The position numbers and the translations under genes were made by a program. This document shows, in pieces, positions 31,809 through 40,607 of a stretch of DNA of 64,000 nt. Source of the stretch: Hydrogenophaga sp040372165 (GTDB lineage Bacteria; Pseudomonadota; Gammaproteobacteria; Burkholderiales; Burkholderiaceae_C); contig NZ_BAABWG010000004.1 in the NCBI RefSeq assembly GCF_040372165.1, forward strand, positions 558,001 to 622,000, in the 5' to 3' direction. Under the pieces are notes generated by a model that saw nothing but the letters and a program-made list of their open reading frames with translations, was not told where the DNA came from and did not search any database. The stretch's first letter is position 1, and the number at the start of each line of letters is the position of its first letter.

Positions 31809-32429
31809 ATGATGAATCGACGCCATTGGCTGGCAGCCATCACCATTTCGTGGACGTCCATGGTTGCAATGGTGGCTCATGCCACGCCCGATGAGGCGCC
31901 CGACGCACTGATCAAGCGCATTTCCGGCGAAGTGCTGGAGGTGGTGAAGTCAGATCCGGCGATCCAGGCCGGAGACACGGCAAAAATTGCCGAGTTGGTT
32001 GACACCAAAATCATGCCCAACGTGAACTTCGAGCGCATGACCGCTTCTGCAGTTGGTCGCTATTGGCGCCAGGCCTCCGCCGAGCAGAAGTCAAAGTTGC
32101 AAAGCGAGTTCAAGACCTTGCTCGTCCGGACCTATTCCGGTGCTTTGGCCGAGATCCGGGATCAGACGCTCAGCTACCGCCCGTTTCGTGCCAACCCGAG
32201 TGACACCGAAGTCGTTGTGCGCTCCGAGGTGCGGGGACGAGGCGAACCCATTCAGCTTGACTACCGCCTGGAGAAGACAGAGTCTGGCTGGAAGATCTTT
32301 GATTTGAATGTGCTGGGTGTCTGGCTTGTGCAGACCTATCGCTCCCAGTTTGCCCAGGAAATTTCAACCAAAGGCATTGATGGTCTGATTGCGACCCTGT
32401 CTGAGCGGAACAAGGCCAACGCCAGCTGA
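31809..32429 (+). CDS. mlaC: Periplasmic phospholipid shuttle MlaC
   Basis: Soluble carrier that moves lipid between MlaA and the MlaFEDB complex. The 206 residues include a Sec signal ending near AHATP (about residue 26), then a Tol-Tol/MlaC fold with VDTKIMPNVNFERMTASAVGRYWRQAS and LNVLGVWLVQTYRSQF, both strong family signatures. Two adjacent ATG codons could serve as start; an AAAGGA lies upstream. It is followed by mlaB. Confidence 0.95.
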   Translation: MMNRRHWLAAITISWTSMVAMVAHATPDEAPDALIKRISGEVLEVVKSDPAIQAGDTAKIAELVDTKIMPNVNFERMTASAVGRYWRQASAEQKSKLQSEFKTLLVRTYSGALAEIRDQTLSYRPFRANPSDTEVVVRSEVRGRGEPIQLDYRLEKTESGWKIFDLNVLGVWLVQTYRSQFAQEISTKGIDGLIATLSERNKANAS

Positions 32430-32457
32430 GTTGCTTCCCGTATTGAGTTTGCCTGCC

Positions 32458-32742
32458 ATGACAACCACCTCTTCAAGCCTGAAATTGCCTGCCCAGCTGA
32501 CCATCGAGTCGGTGGCGGGAGCCATGAAGCAGCTCAGGCTTGCCGCAGATGGCGTTGAGGGAGGGCGGGTCATGGTGGACGCAAGCACCTTGAAGGATTT
32601 CGATACCGCGTCGGTAGCGGCCTTGCTTGATCTCCGGCGTCATCTGCATAGAAACAACCGGACGTTGCAGGTTGTCGGTATCCCTGAGCACCTGAAGGAG
32701 CTCATTCGCCTGTATGGCGTGAGTGAATTGCTCACCGCTTAA
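32458..32742 (+). CDS. mlaB: STAS-domain protein MlaB
   Basis: Small cytoplasmic STAS protein of 94 residues that binds and stabilises MlaF. The anti-sigma-antagonist fold shows as VMVDASTLKDFDTASVAALLDLRRHL, with the conserved Ser/Thr region at DTASVA. The ATG at 32458 is preferred to an upstream start overlapping mlaC. It is the last gene before the operon terminator. Confidence 0.92.
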   Translation: MTTTSSSLKLPAQLTIESVAGAMKQLRLAADGVEGGRVMVDASTLKDFDTASVAALLDLRRHLHRNNRTLQVVGIPEHLKELIRLYGVSELLTA

Positions 32743-32763
32743 AATATAGGGTTTTGGGCCGCC

Positions 32764-32787
32764 AGGGCAGGTTCTCCTGCCCTTTTT
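32764..32787 (+). terminator. Intrinsic terminator after mlaB
   Basis: An 8-bp stem has arms AGGGCAGG and CCTGCCCT around the loop TTCT, followed by TTTTT. It ends the mlaFEDACB transcript 22 bases after the mlaB stop, about 40 bases before the next ABC transporter gene. Confidence 0.82.
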
Positions 32788-32825
32788 CGTTTGAATGGCG
32801 GTCATGGGCTTTTAGCCATCCATCC

Positions 32826-33764
32826 ATGCCCGCAGTCTCCTTCTCCAACGTCTCCAAGTCCTATTCCTCACCCAGAGGAGATTTTCGTGCGCTCAAAGGT
32901 GTCAGCTTCGACATAGAGCAGGGTGAGTTCTTTGGGTTGCTTGGCCCCAATGGAGCGGGGAAGACCACATTGATCAGCATTCTGGCCGGGCTGGCGAGAG
33001 CCAGTGGTGGAACGGCGTCGGTGCTGGGTCATGATGTGCGCAGTGACTTCCAAAAGGCCAGAAAGGCCCTCGGCGTGGTGCCTCAGGAGTTGGTGTTCGA
33101 CCCGTTTTTCAGCGTTCGGGACATCCTGAAAATCCAGTCCGGCTACTTTGGGATCAAGCGCAATGACGCCTGGATCGACAGCCTGCTCGACGGCCTGGGC
33201 CTGGCCGACAAGGCCAACTCGAACATGCGCCAGCTCTCCGGCGGAATGAAGCGCAGGGTTCTGGTGGCACAGGCACTGGTTCACAAGCCGCCAGTCATTG
33301 TTCTGGATGAGCCAACAGCCGGCGTCGATGTCGAGTTGCGCCAGACGCTTTGGCAGTTTGTCTCCCAGCTCAATCGTGAAGGCAGCACAGTCCTGTTGAC
33401 CACCCACTACCTGGAAGAGGCCGAGGCCTTGTGTGGGCGGATTGCCATGCTCAAGCGCGGTGAAATGGTGGCACTGGCTTCCACATCGGACCTCTTGCGC
33501 CAGACATCAACCAACGTCCTGTCATTCAAGACCGACCAGCCCCTGCCGGCCGACCTGGCATCGGTTGCACGAGTGACAGGTCGAGTGGTTCAACTGCCAG
33601 CCCATGACGCGACGGAAATCGAGCAATGGCTGGGCCAGATCAGGCAGGCAGGTATCGCCGTCGAGGATGTGGAGATTCGAAAGCCGGATCTCGAAGATGT
33701 CTTTATTGAGGTCATGGCCAGCGAGTCGCTGTCTTCCGAAGAAGTGACAGGAGGTGCAGCATGA
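32826..33764 (+). CDS. ABC transporter ATP-binding protein (ABC-2 type, YadG-like)
   Basis: Cytoplasmic ATPase of a two-gene ABC-2 exporter of unknown substrate. The 312 residues contain Walker A GPNGAGKTT, signature LSGGMKRR, Walker B VIVLDEPTAGVD and the switch His in LLTTHY. A C-terminal domain of about 85 residues follows the ATPase core. The ATG at 32826 is the likely start. It is coupled to the permease gene by a four-base overlap. This pair commonly lies between mlaB and a BolA gene in betaproteobacteria (recollection), which hints at an envelope role. Confidence 0.9.
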   Translation: MPAVSFSNVSKSYSSPRGDFRALKGVSFDIEQGEFFGLLGPNGAGKTTLISILAGLARASGGTASVLGHDVRSDFQKARKALGVVPQELVFDPFFSVRDILKIQSGYFGIKRNDAWIDSLLDGLGLADKANSNMRQLSGGMKRRVLVAQALVHKPPVIVLDEPTAGVDVELRQTLWQFVSQLNREGSTVLLTTHYLEEAEALCGRIAMLKRGEMVALASTSDLLRQTSTNVLSFKTDQPLPADLASVARVTGRVVQLPAHDATEIEQWLGQIRQAGIAVEDVEIRKPDLEDVFIEVMASESLSSEEVTGGAA

Positions 33765-34516
33765 CCGGATGGCAGACACTCTTTTACAAGGAGATTTTGC
33801 GCTTCTGGAAAGTAGGATTTCAGACGGTGGCGGCTCCGGTCATTACGGCGATCCTGTACATGATGATCTTCGGACACGTTCTGGAGGACCGTGTGCAGGT
33901 GTACGGCACAGTCAGCTATACCGCCTTCCTGCTCCCAGGCCTGGTGATGATGAGTGTGCTGCAAAACGCATTTGCAAACAGCAGCTCGTCCCTGGTTCAG
34001 AGCAAGATCATGGGCAACCTGATTTTCCTTCTGCTCACGCCCTTGTCACATCGTGCATGGTTTGTGGCCTACGTCGGATCTTCGGTTGTCCGGGGCATGG
34101 CTGTGGGAGCCGGAGTCATTCTTGCCACCTGGTGGTTTGCCCGGCCAGACATAGTGGCGCCACTGTGGATCGTCCTTTTTGGCTTTCTTGGGGCCGCATT
34201 GTTGGGGGCACTGGGCGTGATCGCGGGGTTGTGGGCCGAGAAGTTCGACCAGATGGCTGCTTTCCAGAACTTCATCATCATGCCGATGACGTTTCTGTCG
34301 GGCGTCTTCTACTCAATACACTCGTTGCCTGACGTTTGGCAGCAGATCAGCCACCTCAACCCGTTTTTCTACATGATTGACGGCTTCCGCTATGGCTTTT
34401 TCGGCACCAGCGATGTTTCCCCATGGCTGTCACTGGCCATCGTGGGCGGAGCGCTGGTCTTTGTCTCGCTCATCGCGCTTCACCTCTTGCGAATCGGGTA
34501 CAAAATCCGGCATTGA
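33761..34516 (+). CDS. ABC-2 type transporter permease (YadH-like)
   Basis: Membrane partner of the preceding ATPase, 251 residues with about six membrane segments. The family signature PMTFLSGVFYSIHSLPDVWQQISHLNPFFYMIDGFRYGFFG near the C-terminal third is clear. The gene overlaps the ATPase stop by four bases (ATGA). Substrate cannot be told from sequence. Confidence 0.9.
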   Translation: MTGWQTLFYKEILRFWKVGFQTVAAPVITAILYMMIFGHVLEDRVQVYGTVSYTAFLLPGLVMMSVLQNAFANSSSSLVQSKIMGNLIFLLLTPLSHRAWFVAYVGSSVVRGMAVGAGVILATWWFARPDIVAPLWIVLFGFLGAALLGALGVIAGLWAEKFDQMAAFQNFIIMPMTFLSGVFYSIHSLPDVWQQISHLNPFFYMIDGFRYGFFGTSDVSPWLSLAIVGGALVFVSLIALHLLRIGYKIRH

Positions 34517-34591
34517 GTGACTCCAGTACCCTTGCCTGTGCGGCCGCGGTTTGGCAGCCCTCACATCGACCTTATCCAGGACACAGTTCAA

Positions 34592-34831
34592 ATGACAGCA
34601 CAAGAGCTTCAAGACATCATCGCCGCCAACCTAGCCTGCGAGCACATTGAGGTTTCAGGGGATGGGCGGCATTGGTCCGCTGTCATTGTCTCTCCGGAGT
34701 TTGAGGGCAAGCGCTCGATTGCACGGCACCAGCGGGTCTATGCGACGCTGGGCGAGCGCATCAAGACAGACGAAGTGCATGCACTGTCGATGAAGACATT
34801 GACGCCCCAAGAGTGGGCAGCACAGAACTGA
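34592..34831 (+). CDS. BolA/IbaG family protein
   Basis: A 79-residue BolA-fold protein, likely partner of a monothiol glutaredoxin in iron-sulfur trafficking. It has the VSGDGRHWSAVIVSPEFEGKRSIARHQRVYATLG core, with the class II KH-like arrangement and conserved His residues. The position just before murA matches IbaG of E. coli. The ATG at 34592 is chosen because upstream codons lack family similarity. It lies 18 bases before murA, so they are probably cotranscribed. Confidence 0.9.
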   Translation: MTAQELQDIIAANLACEHIEVSGDGRHWSAVIVSPEFEGKRSIARHQRVYATLGERIKTDEVHALSMKTLTPQEWAAQN

Positions 34832-34849
34832 GGTACAGGAGACTCTCAG

Positions 34850-36118
34850 ATGGATAAACTGAAGATCGTTGGTGGCAAGCCGCTCAGTGGCGAGGTCCTG
34901 ATATCGGGGGCGAAGAACGCAGCCCTCCCTGAGCTTTGCGCAACCTTGTTGACCGATGAGCCAGTCATGTTGACCAACGTGCCGCGTCTCAGGGACGTCG
35001 CCACCATGCGGTCATTGCTGGACCACATGGGGGTTCGCACAGAAACACTGGGTGAGCGTGGTGGCATGCGGTTTGACGCGAAAGGGCCGATTGAGCCAGA
35101 AGCACCATACGAACTGGTCAAGACCATGCGGGCATCCGTCCTGGTGCTTGGTCCACTGTTGGCAAGGTTTGGCCAGGCCAGGGTTTCGTTGCCAGGCGGG
35201 TGCGCCATCGGCGCAAGGCCAGTCGATCAGCACATCAAGGGCCTTCAGGCCATGGGTGCAGACATCACGGTAGAGCACGGCTACATCGTTGCCCAGTTGC
35301 CCGAAGGTCAGAAGCGCCTGAAAGGCGCGCGTATTGCCACCGACATGGTCACTGTCACGGGGACGGAAAACCTGCTCATGGCAGCCGCTCTGGCAGACGG
35401 AGAAACCGTGTTGGAGAACGCTGCGCAAGAGCCCGAAATCCCAGATCTGGCCGAAATGCTGATTGCCATGGGTGCGCGAATTGAAGGCCATGGCACGAGT
35501 CGAATCCATATTCAGGGTGTCGACCGGCTGCGTGGGTGCGAGCACCAGGTTGTTGCCGACCGAATTGAAGCAGGAACATTTCTTTGTGCGGTGGCGGCGA
35601 CCGGGGGCGAAGTGATTCTGCGCAACGCCAGAGCAGATCACCTTGAATCGGTTGTCGAGAAATTGAGGGATGCCGGCGCAGAGGTCGATGCAGGCGACGG
35701 GTTCATCAGAATTCGCAGCCATGGCCGCTTGAAGTCGCAGAGCTTTCGTACCACAGAGTATCCAGGCTTTCCGACTGACATGCAGGCCCAGTTCATGGCG
35801 CTCAATTGCGTGTCGCAGGGAACGGCAACGGTGACCGAAACCATTTTCGAAAACCGCTTCATGCATGTGAGCGAGTTGATGCGTCTCGGTGCCCGTATCC
35901 AGATCGATGGCAAAGTGGCAGTGGTCGAAGGCGTTGAGCAGCTTTCCGGCGCTACAGTGATGGCCACTGACCTTCGTGCCTCGGCAAGTCTCGTGATCGG
36001 CGGACTGGTCGCTCAGGGTGAGACCATTGTGGACAGGATCTATCACCTGGACCGGGGCTACGACCAGATGGAGTCCAAATTGCGTGGCATTGGCGCCGAT
36101 ATTGAGAGAGTTCGCTAA
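34850..36118 (+). CDS. murA: UDP-N-acetylglucosamine 1-carboxyvinyltransferase
   Basis: First committed enzyme of peptidoglycan synthesis, adding enolpyruvate from PEP to UDP-GlcNAc. The 422-residue protein has the conserved K22-N23 pair (SGAKNAA) and the catalytic Cys at 118 in PGGCAIGARPVD, the site attacked by fosfomycin. The ATG at 34850 follows a GGAGACTC-type ribosome site. The gene is followed by the his operon after 38 bases, so peptidoglycan and histidine genes may share a transcript. Confidence 0.97.
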   Translation: MDKLKIVGGKPLSGEVLISGAKNAALPELCATLLTDEPVMLTNVPRLRDVATMRSLLDHMGVRTETLGERGGMRFDAKGPIEPEAPYELVKTMRASVLVLGPLLARFGQARVSLPGGCAIGARPVDQHIKGLQAMGADITVEHGYIVAQLPEGQKRLKGARIATDMVTVTGTENLLMAAALADGETVLENAAQEPEIPDLAEMLIAMGARIEGHGTSRIHIQGVDRLRGCEHQVVADRIEAGTFLCAVAATGGEVILRNARADHLESVVEKLRDAGAEVDAGDGFIRIRSHGRLKSQSFRTTEYPGFPTDMQAQFMALNCVSQGTATVTETIFENRFMHVSELMRLGARIQIDGKVAVVEGVEQLSGATVMATDLRASASLVIGGLVAQGETIVDRIYHLDRGYDQMESKLRGIGADIERVR

Positions 36119-36156
36119 GGGCTGGTGACGGTCCGCATTGCTGAGAGAAACCAGAC

Positions 36157-36807
36157 ATGATTACCCTGGCGTTGTCCAAAGGACGCATCTTTGACGAAAC
36201 CCTCCCACTTCTGGCCGCTGCTGGCATTGAGGTGCTGGAGGACCCCGAGAAATCGCGCAAGCTGATTCTTCAGACCAATCAGCCGGGCGTTCGGGTCGTG
36301 CTGGTTCGTGCAACAGATGTTCCGACCTATGTGGCCCATGGTGGCGCTGATCTCGGTGTCACAGGCAAGGACACCCTGATAGAGCACGGAGGGCAGGGCT
36401 TGTATCAGCCTCTGGATCTCCAGATTGCAAAGTGCCGAATGAGTGTTGCGGTGCCGGACGACTTCGATTACGCGAAAGCAGTGAGGCAGGGGTCTCGCCT
36501 TACCGTGGCGACCAAATACACCACGATTGCCCGTGAGTTCTTCGCCTCCAAAGGCGTTCATGTCGACCTGATCAAGCTCTATGGCAGCATGGAACTGGCC
36601 CCCCTGACCGGGATGGCTGATGCCATTGTTGACCTTGTCTCCACTGGAAAGACACTCAAAGCCAATCATCTGGTCGAAGTGGAGGAGATCATGGACATCA
36701 GTTCGCGCCTGGTGGTCAACCAGGCCGCCCTCAAATTCAAACAGTCAGATATCCGTCCCATCATCGATGCGTTCGCCCAGGCCGTTGGCGCTCCTGCATC
36801 GGCCTGA
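36157..36807 (+). CDS. hisG: ATP phosphoribosyltransferase, short form, catalytic subunit
   Basis: First step of histidine synthesis. At 216 residues it is the short form that lacks the C-terminal regulatory domain and needs HisZ for activity and feedback control; hisZ is not in this window. The N-terminal LALSKGRIFDETLPLL and the PRPP-binding AIVDLVSTGKTLKANHL segments are intact. It opens the his cluster, 14 bases before hisD. Confidence 0.95.
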   Translation: MITLALSKGRIFDETLPLLAAAGIEVLEDPEKSRKLILQTNQPGVRVVLVRATDVPTYVAHGGADLGVTGKDTLIEHGGQGLYQPLDLQIAKCRMSVAVPDDFDYAKAVRQGSRLTVATKYTTIAREFFASKGVHVDLIKLYGSMELAPLTGMADAIVDLVSTGKTLKANHLVEVEEIMDISSRLVVNQAALKFKQSDIRPIIDAFAQAVGAPASA

Positions 36808-36821
36808 AGCCTCTTTGCACC

Positions 36822-38213
36822 ATGACCCAAGCAGCCAGACCTCTTCGCCTCTCTACCGCATCCGCCGATTTCGACGCCGCACTGGCTCGGCGTCTCCATT
36901 GGTCGGAGGAGGCGGACGGTGCAATTGAGCAGCGTGTAGCCGACATCCTGGCGGATGTGCGAGCCCGCGGCGATGAGGCTGTCATGGCCTACACGGCAAA
37001 GTTCGATGGGCTGCAGGCAGATTCCATGGCAGCTCTGGAACTCACGCAAGAGGACTTCAAACGAGCGTTTGACAGCCTGCCTGCTGCTCAGCGCGATGCC
37101 CTGCAGCGCTCGGCAGCCCGCGTGCGCAGCTATCACGAAGCGCAGAAGAAGGCTGGTGGTGAGACCTGGACGTACCTTGATGAGGACGGGACCATGCTCG
37201 GCCAGAAGGTCACGCCGCTCGACCGCGTGGGGATCTACGTCCCCGGGGGAAAGGCTGCGTACCCGTCCAGCCTGATCATGAACGCCGTACCGGCTCACGT
37301 GGCCGGGGTGCAGGAAATCATCATGGTCGTGCCCACGCCAGTGCGGGGCAGTGTCGCGACGGGGGGCGCCGGCGGTAAGACGGCCACCCAGGGGGAGCGC
37401 AACGAGCTGGTGCTGGCCGCCGCCTATGTGGCTGGCGTTACGCGCGCCTTCACGATTGGCGGTGCTCAGGCGGTCGGGGCGCTGGCCTATGGGACACACA
37501 CCATCCCCAAGGTGGACAAAATCACCGGCCCGGGTAACGCCTACGTGGCTTCGGCCAAACGCCGGGTGTTCGGTACGGTAGGTATCGACATGATTGCGGG
37601 GCCGAGCGAGATCCTGGTCCTCGCTGATGGCACGACGTCGCCTGAGTGGGTTGCCATGGATCTCTTCTCGCAGGCTGAGCACGACGAGTTGGCACAGAGC
37701 ATCTTGCTGTGTCCCGACGACGCGTATCTCGACAAGGTCCAGGCAGAGATCGACCGCTTGCTGCCGACCATGCCTCGCGCCGGGATCATTGCCAAGAGTC
37801 TGAATGACCGGGGAGCCCTCATTCTCACCAAATCAATGGAAGAAGCCTGCGAGATCAGCAACCGGATCGCGCCGGAGCATCTGGAGGTCTCGAGCCGGGA
37901 GCCGGGCAAATGGGAGCCACTGCTCAAGCACGCCGGCGCCATTTTTCTCGGTGCGTACACGAGCGAAAGCCTGGGCGACTATTGCGCGGGGCCCAACCAT
38001 GTGTTGCCCACCAGCGGAACCGCTCGTTTCTCGTCGCCATTGGGCGTGTATGACTTTCAGAAGCGCAGCAGCCTCATCCAGGTGAGCGCCCAGGGTGCAC
38101 AACCTTTGGGCCAGATTGCGGCTGAAATGGCCTATGGTGAGGGGCTACATGCACATGCGAGGGCCGCGGAGCTGCGGCTGGATACAGTCCCCCCCATGCG
38201 GAACAGCCAGTGA
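36822..38213 (+). CDS. hisD: Histidinol dehydrogenase
   Basis: NAD-dependent zinc enzyme for the last two oxidations in histidine synthesis, 463 residues. NAD and substrate segments are present: VGIYVPGGKAAYPSSLIMN, GVTRAFTIGGAQAVGALAYGT, ITGPGNAYVASAKR, and the zinc/active-site DLFSQAEHDE. Compared with family members I know, it carries an extra glycine-rich stretch at residues 174-190 (VRGSVATGGAGGKTATQ) before GERNELV. The gene stop overlaps hisC by four bases. Confidence 0.96.
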   Translation: MTQAARPLRLSTASADFDAALARRLHWSEEADGAIEQRVADILADVRARGDEAVMAYTAKFDGLQADSMAALELTQEDFKRAFDSLPAAQRDALQRSAARVRSYHEAQKKAGGETWTYLDEDGTMLGQKVTPLDRVGIYVPGGKAAYPSSLIMNAVPAHVAGVQEIIMVVPTPVRGSVATGGAGGKTATQGERNELVLAAAYVAGVTRAFTIGGAQAVGALAYGTHTIPKVDKITGPGNAYVASAKRRVFGTVGIDMIAGPSEILVLADGTTSPEWVAMDLFSQAEHDELAQSILLCPDDAYLDKVQAEIDRLLPTMPRAGIIAKSLNDRGALILTKSMEEACEISNRIAPEHLEVSSREPGKWEPLLKHAGAIFLGAYTSESLGDYCAGPNHVLPTSGTARFSSPLGVYDFQKRSSLIQVSAQGAQPLGQIAAEMAYGEGLHAHARAAELRLDTVPPMRNSQ

Positions 38214-39295
38214 ATACCGCTTTGCGTTTCATTCGTGACGACATCAAGGCCATGCAGGCCTATGTCGTGCAGTCGGCCGCCGGGATGGTCAAGCTCGATG
38301 CCATGGAGAACCCATTTCCTCTGCCTGAGCGCCTGCGTGCGGAGCTGGGCAAGCGTCTGGGCGAAGTGGAGGTTAACCGGTACCCGGGGTCGCGTGTCGC
38401 CGACTTGAAGGCTATGCTGGCAAGCTCGTTGGACCTGAACGATTCTCAGGCCATTGTGCTGGGCAATGGTTCAGACGAGCTCATCTCACTTCTGGTGCTG
38501 GCCTGCTCCAGGACCGGGGCATCCATCCTGGCACCCGTTCCAGGGTTCGTGATGTATGAGTTGAGCGCCAGACTCATGGGTCTGGCGTTCCATGGCGTGC
38601 CGCTGACCGCCGACTTCGAACTGGACGTGCCAGCCATGTCGGTAGCGATTGCAGAGCACCAGCCAGCGGTGACCTTTCTGGCTTACCCCAACAACCCCAC
38701 TGCGAACCTCTGGGGCGAAGATGCCGTGCGTACGGTTGTCCGTGCAGTGGGTGCCTATGGCGGAATTGTGGTGATCGATGAGGCGTATCAGCCTTTTGCC
38801 AGCAAGAGCTGGTTGAGCCAGATTCGGACGAATCCGGGTGACAACCGCCATGTGCTGCTCATGAGAACCATGTCCAAGCAAGGCTTGGCGGGGGCCCGTC
38901 TGGGCTACATGCTAGGGGACGCCGAGTTGATTGCACAGATAGACAAGGTTCGCCCGCCCTACAACGTTTCGTCACTCAACGCCGAGTGCGGATTGTTTGC
39001 TCTGGAGCATGCCCAGGCGTTGGCCGACCAGGCCGCCACTGTCCGCGAAGAAAGAGACCGGTTGCTGGCTGCTCTGGCCGCGATCTCTGGCGTCAAGCCT
39101 TTTCCCAGCGAGGCCAATATGGTCCTGGTCAGGGTGCCAGATGCCGCCAAAACTTTCGCCGAATTGAAGCAGCGAGGCATTTTGGTCAAGAATGTTTCTA
39201 CAATGCACTCATTGCTGGGCAATTGTCTGCGCCTGACGGTAGGCACACCGCAGGAAAACGCCATTCTGGTTGATGCCCTCAAGCAAAGCTTATGA
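38210..39295 (+). CDS. hisC: Histidinol-phosphate aminotransferase
   Basis: PLP enzyme that makes L-histidinol phosphate from imidazole acetol phosphate and glutamate, 361 residues. The PLP lysine is K223 in MRTMSKQGLAGARLGYM; the N-terminal KLDAMENPFPLPE and the substrate segment YPNNPTAN are typical of HisC. The start is GTG at 38210, within the hisD stop overlap. The 3' end overlaps the hisB start by four bases. Confidence 0.95.
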   Translation: MNTALRFIRDDIKAMQAYVVQSAAGMVKLDAMENPFPLPERLRAELGKRLGEVEVNRYPGSRVADLKAMLASSLDLNDSQAIVLGNGSDELISLLVLACSRTGASILAPVPGFVMYELSARLMGLAFHGVPLTADFELDVPAMSVAIAEHQPAVTFLAYPNNPTANLWGEDAVRTVVRAVGAYGGIVVIDEAYQPFASKSWLSQIRTNPGDNRHVLLMRTMSKQGLAGARLGYMLGDAELIAQIDKVRPPYNVSSLNAECGLFALEHAQALADQAATVREERDRLLAALAAISGVKPFPSEANMVLVRVPDAAKTFAELKQRGILVKNVSTMHSLLGNCLRLTVGTPQENAILVDALKQSL

Positions 39296-39909
39296 CCCAA
39301 GTTTCTCCCAACTCCACAGCGGCCCGGGAAGCCGACGTTCAGCGTGATACCGCCGAGACGCAAATTCGCGTGCGGCTCAATCTGGATGGTTCCGGGAAGG
39401 CCGAACTGTCCACAGGCATCGGTTTTTTCGACCACATGCTGGACCAGATCGCGCGCCATGGCCTGATTGACCTGCTGGTTGAGGCCAAAGGCGATTTGCA
39501 TATTGACGGACACCACACGGTGGAAGATGTCGGTATTGTTCTGGGGCAGGCCATGAGCAAAGCCGTGGGCGACAAGAAGGGGATCCGACGCTATGGCCAT
39601 GCCTACGTGCCGCTCGATGAGGCGCTCTCCAGGGTGGTCGTGGATTTCTCCGGACGTCCGGGCCTGTACATGAACGTCGAGTTCCGTGCAGGGATGATTG
39701 GGGCGTTTGACAGTCAGCTTGCCTATGAATTCTTCCAAGGTTTTGTCAATCATGCGGGTGTTACGCTGCATATTGACAATCTCAAAGGCGAGAATGCTCA
39801 CCATCAGGCAGAAACCATCTTCAAGGCGTTTGCTCGAGCCCTTCGGATGGCGCTCGAGCGCGACGCTCGTCTCGGCGACGTTGTGCCTTCGACCAAAGGC
39901 TCGCTGTAG
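39292..39909 (+). CDS. hisB: Imidazoleglycerol-phosphate dehydratase
   Basis: Manganese-dependent dehydratase for the sixth step of histidine synthesis, 205 residues, monofunctional (no phosphatase domain as in E. coli HisB). The metal sites are in FFDHMLDQIARHG, DGHHTVEDVG and the second repeat FVNHAGVTLH and NAHHQAETIFK. The ATG overlaps the hisC stop. Confidence 0.96.
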   Translation: MTQVSPNSTAAREADVQRDTAETQIRVRLNLDGSGKAELSTGIGFFDHMLDQIARHGLIDLLVEAKGDLHIDGHHTVEDVGIVLGQAMSKAVGDKKGIRRYGHAYVPLDEALSRVVVDFSGRPGLYMNVEFRAGMIGAFDSQLAYEFFQGFVNHAGVTLHIDNLKGENAHHQAETIFKAFARALRMALERDARLGDVVPSTKGSL

Positions 39910-39930
39910 CCAGTTGTCCTTCTCCATGTC

Positions 39931-40593
39931 ATGAATCGCCAGACAGTGGCTGTCGTCGACTACGGCAGCGGAAATTTGCGTTCGGTTTCTCAAGCGGTCA
40001 TCCATGCTGCCATGGGGACCGCCACGGATGTCGTGGTGACCTCTAGCGCGCAGGCTGTGCGAGATGCCCATCGAGTGGTTCTCCCTGGCCAAGGCCATAT
40101 GGGTGACTGCATCCGTGAGCTTCGGGATTCCGGCCTGATGGATGTGGTGCTTGAGGCTGCTGCTTCCAAACCGCTGTTTGGGGTGTGTGTCGGCATGCAG
40201 ATGCTGCTCGACCGAAGCGAAGAAGGACCGACAGAATGCCTTGGCCTCATCCCGGGCGAGGTTGTACGCTTCCGCCTGGAGGGTATGGTGCAACAGGACG
40301 GAAGCCGTTTCAAGGTTCCCCAGATGGGATGGAACCCGGTTTTTCATGACCTGGGCAGAGGACCTGCTCACCCGGTCTGGAAGGGTGTACCTGACGGCGC
40401 CTACTTCTATTTTGTGCACAGCTATTTCGCCCGACCAGCTGACCCTCATCACTGCGTGGGCGAGGCGGACTACGGCGGGCGCTTTGCAGCGGCGCTGGCC
40501 CGCGATAATATTTTTGCTACGCAATTCCACCCGGAGAAAAGTGCTGACCAGGGGCTGGCGCTTTACTCCAACTTCCTTTCCTGGACACCCTGA
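39931..40593 (+). CDS. hisH: Imidazole glycerol phosphate synthase, glutamine amidotransferase subunit
   Basis: Produces ammonia from glutamine and channels it to HisF. The class I amidotransferase triad is visible: Cys86 in FGVCVGMQML, and the His-Glu pair in FHPEKS near the C-terminus. VDYGSGNLRSV at the N-terminus is the family signature. Length 220 is slightly above average, owing to extra residues in the segment before FKVPQMGWNPV. hisA follows after 14 bases. Confidence 0.95.
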   Translation: MNRQTVAVVDYGSGNLRSVSQAVIHAAMGTATDVVVTSSAQAVRDAHRVVLPGQGHMGDCIRELRDSGLMDVVLEAAASKPLFGVCVGMQMLLDRSEEGPTECLGLIPGEVVRFRLEGMVQQDGSRFKVPQMGWNPVFHDLGRGPAHPVWKGVPDGAYFYFVHSYFARPADPHHCVGEADYGGRFAAALARDNIFATQFHPEKSADQGLALYSNFLSWTP

Positions 40594-40607
40594 GCTCACT
40601 GACAGCC

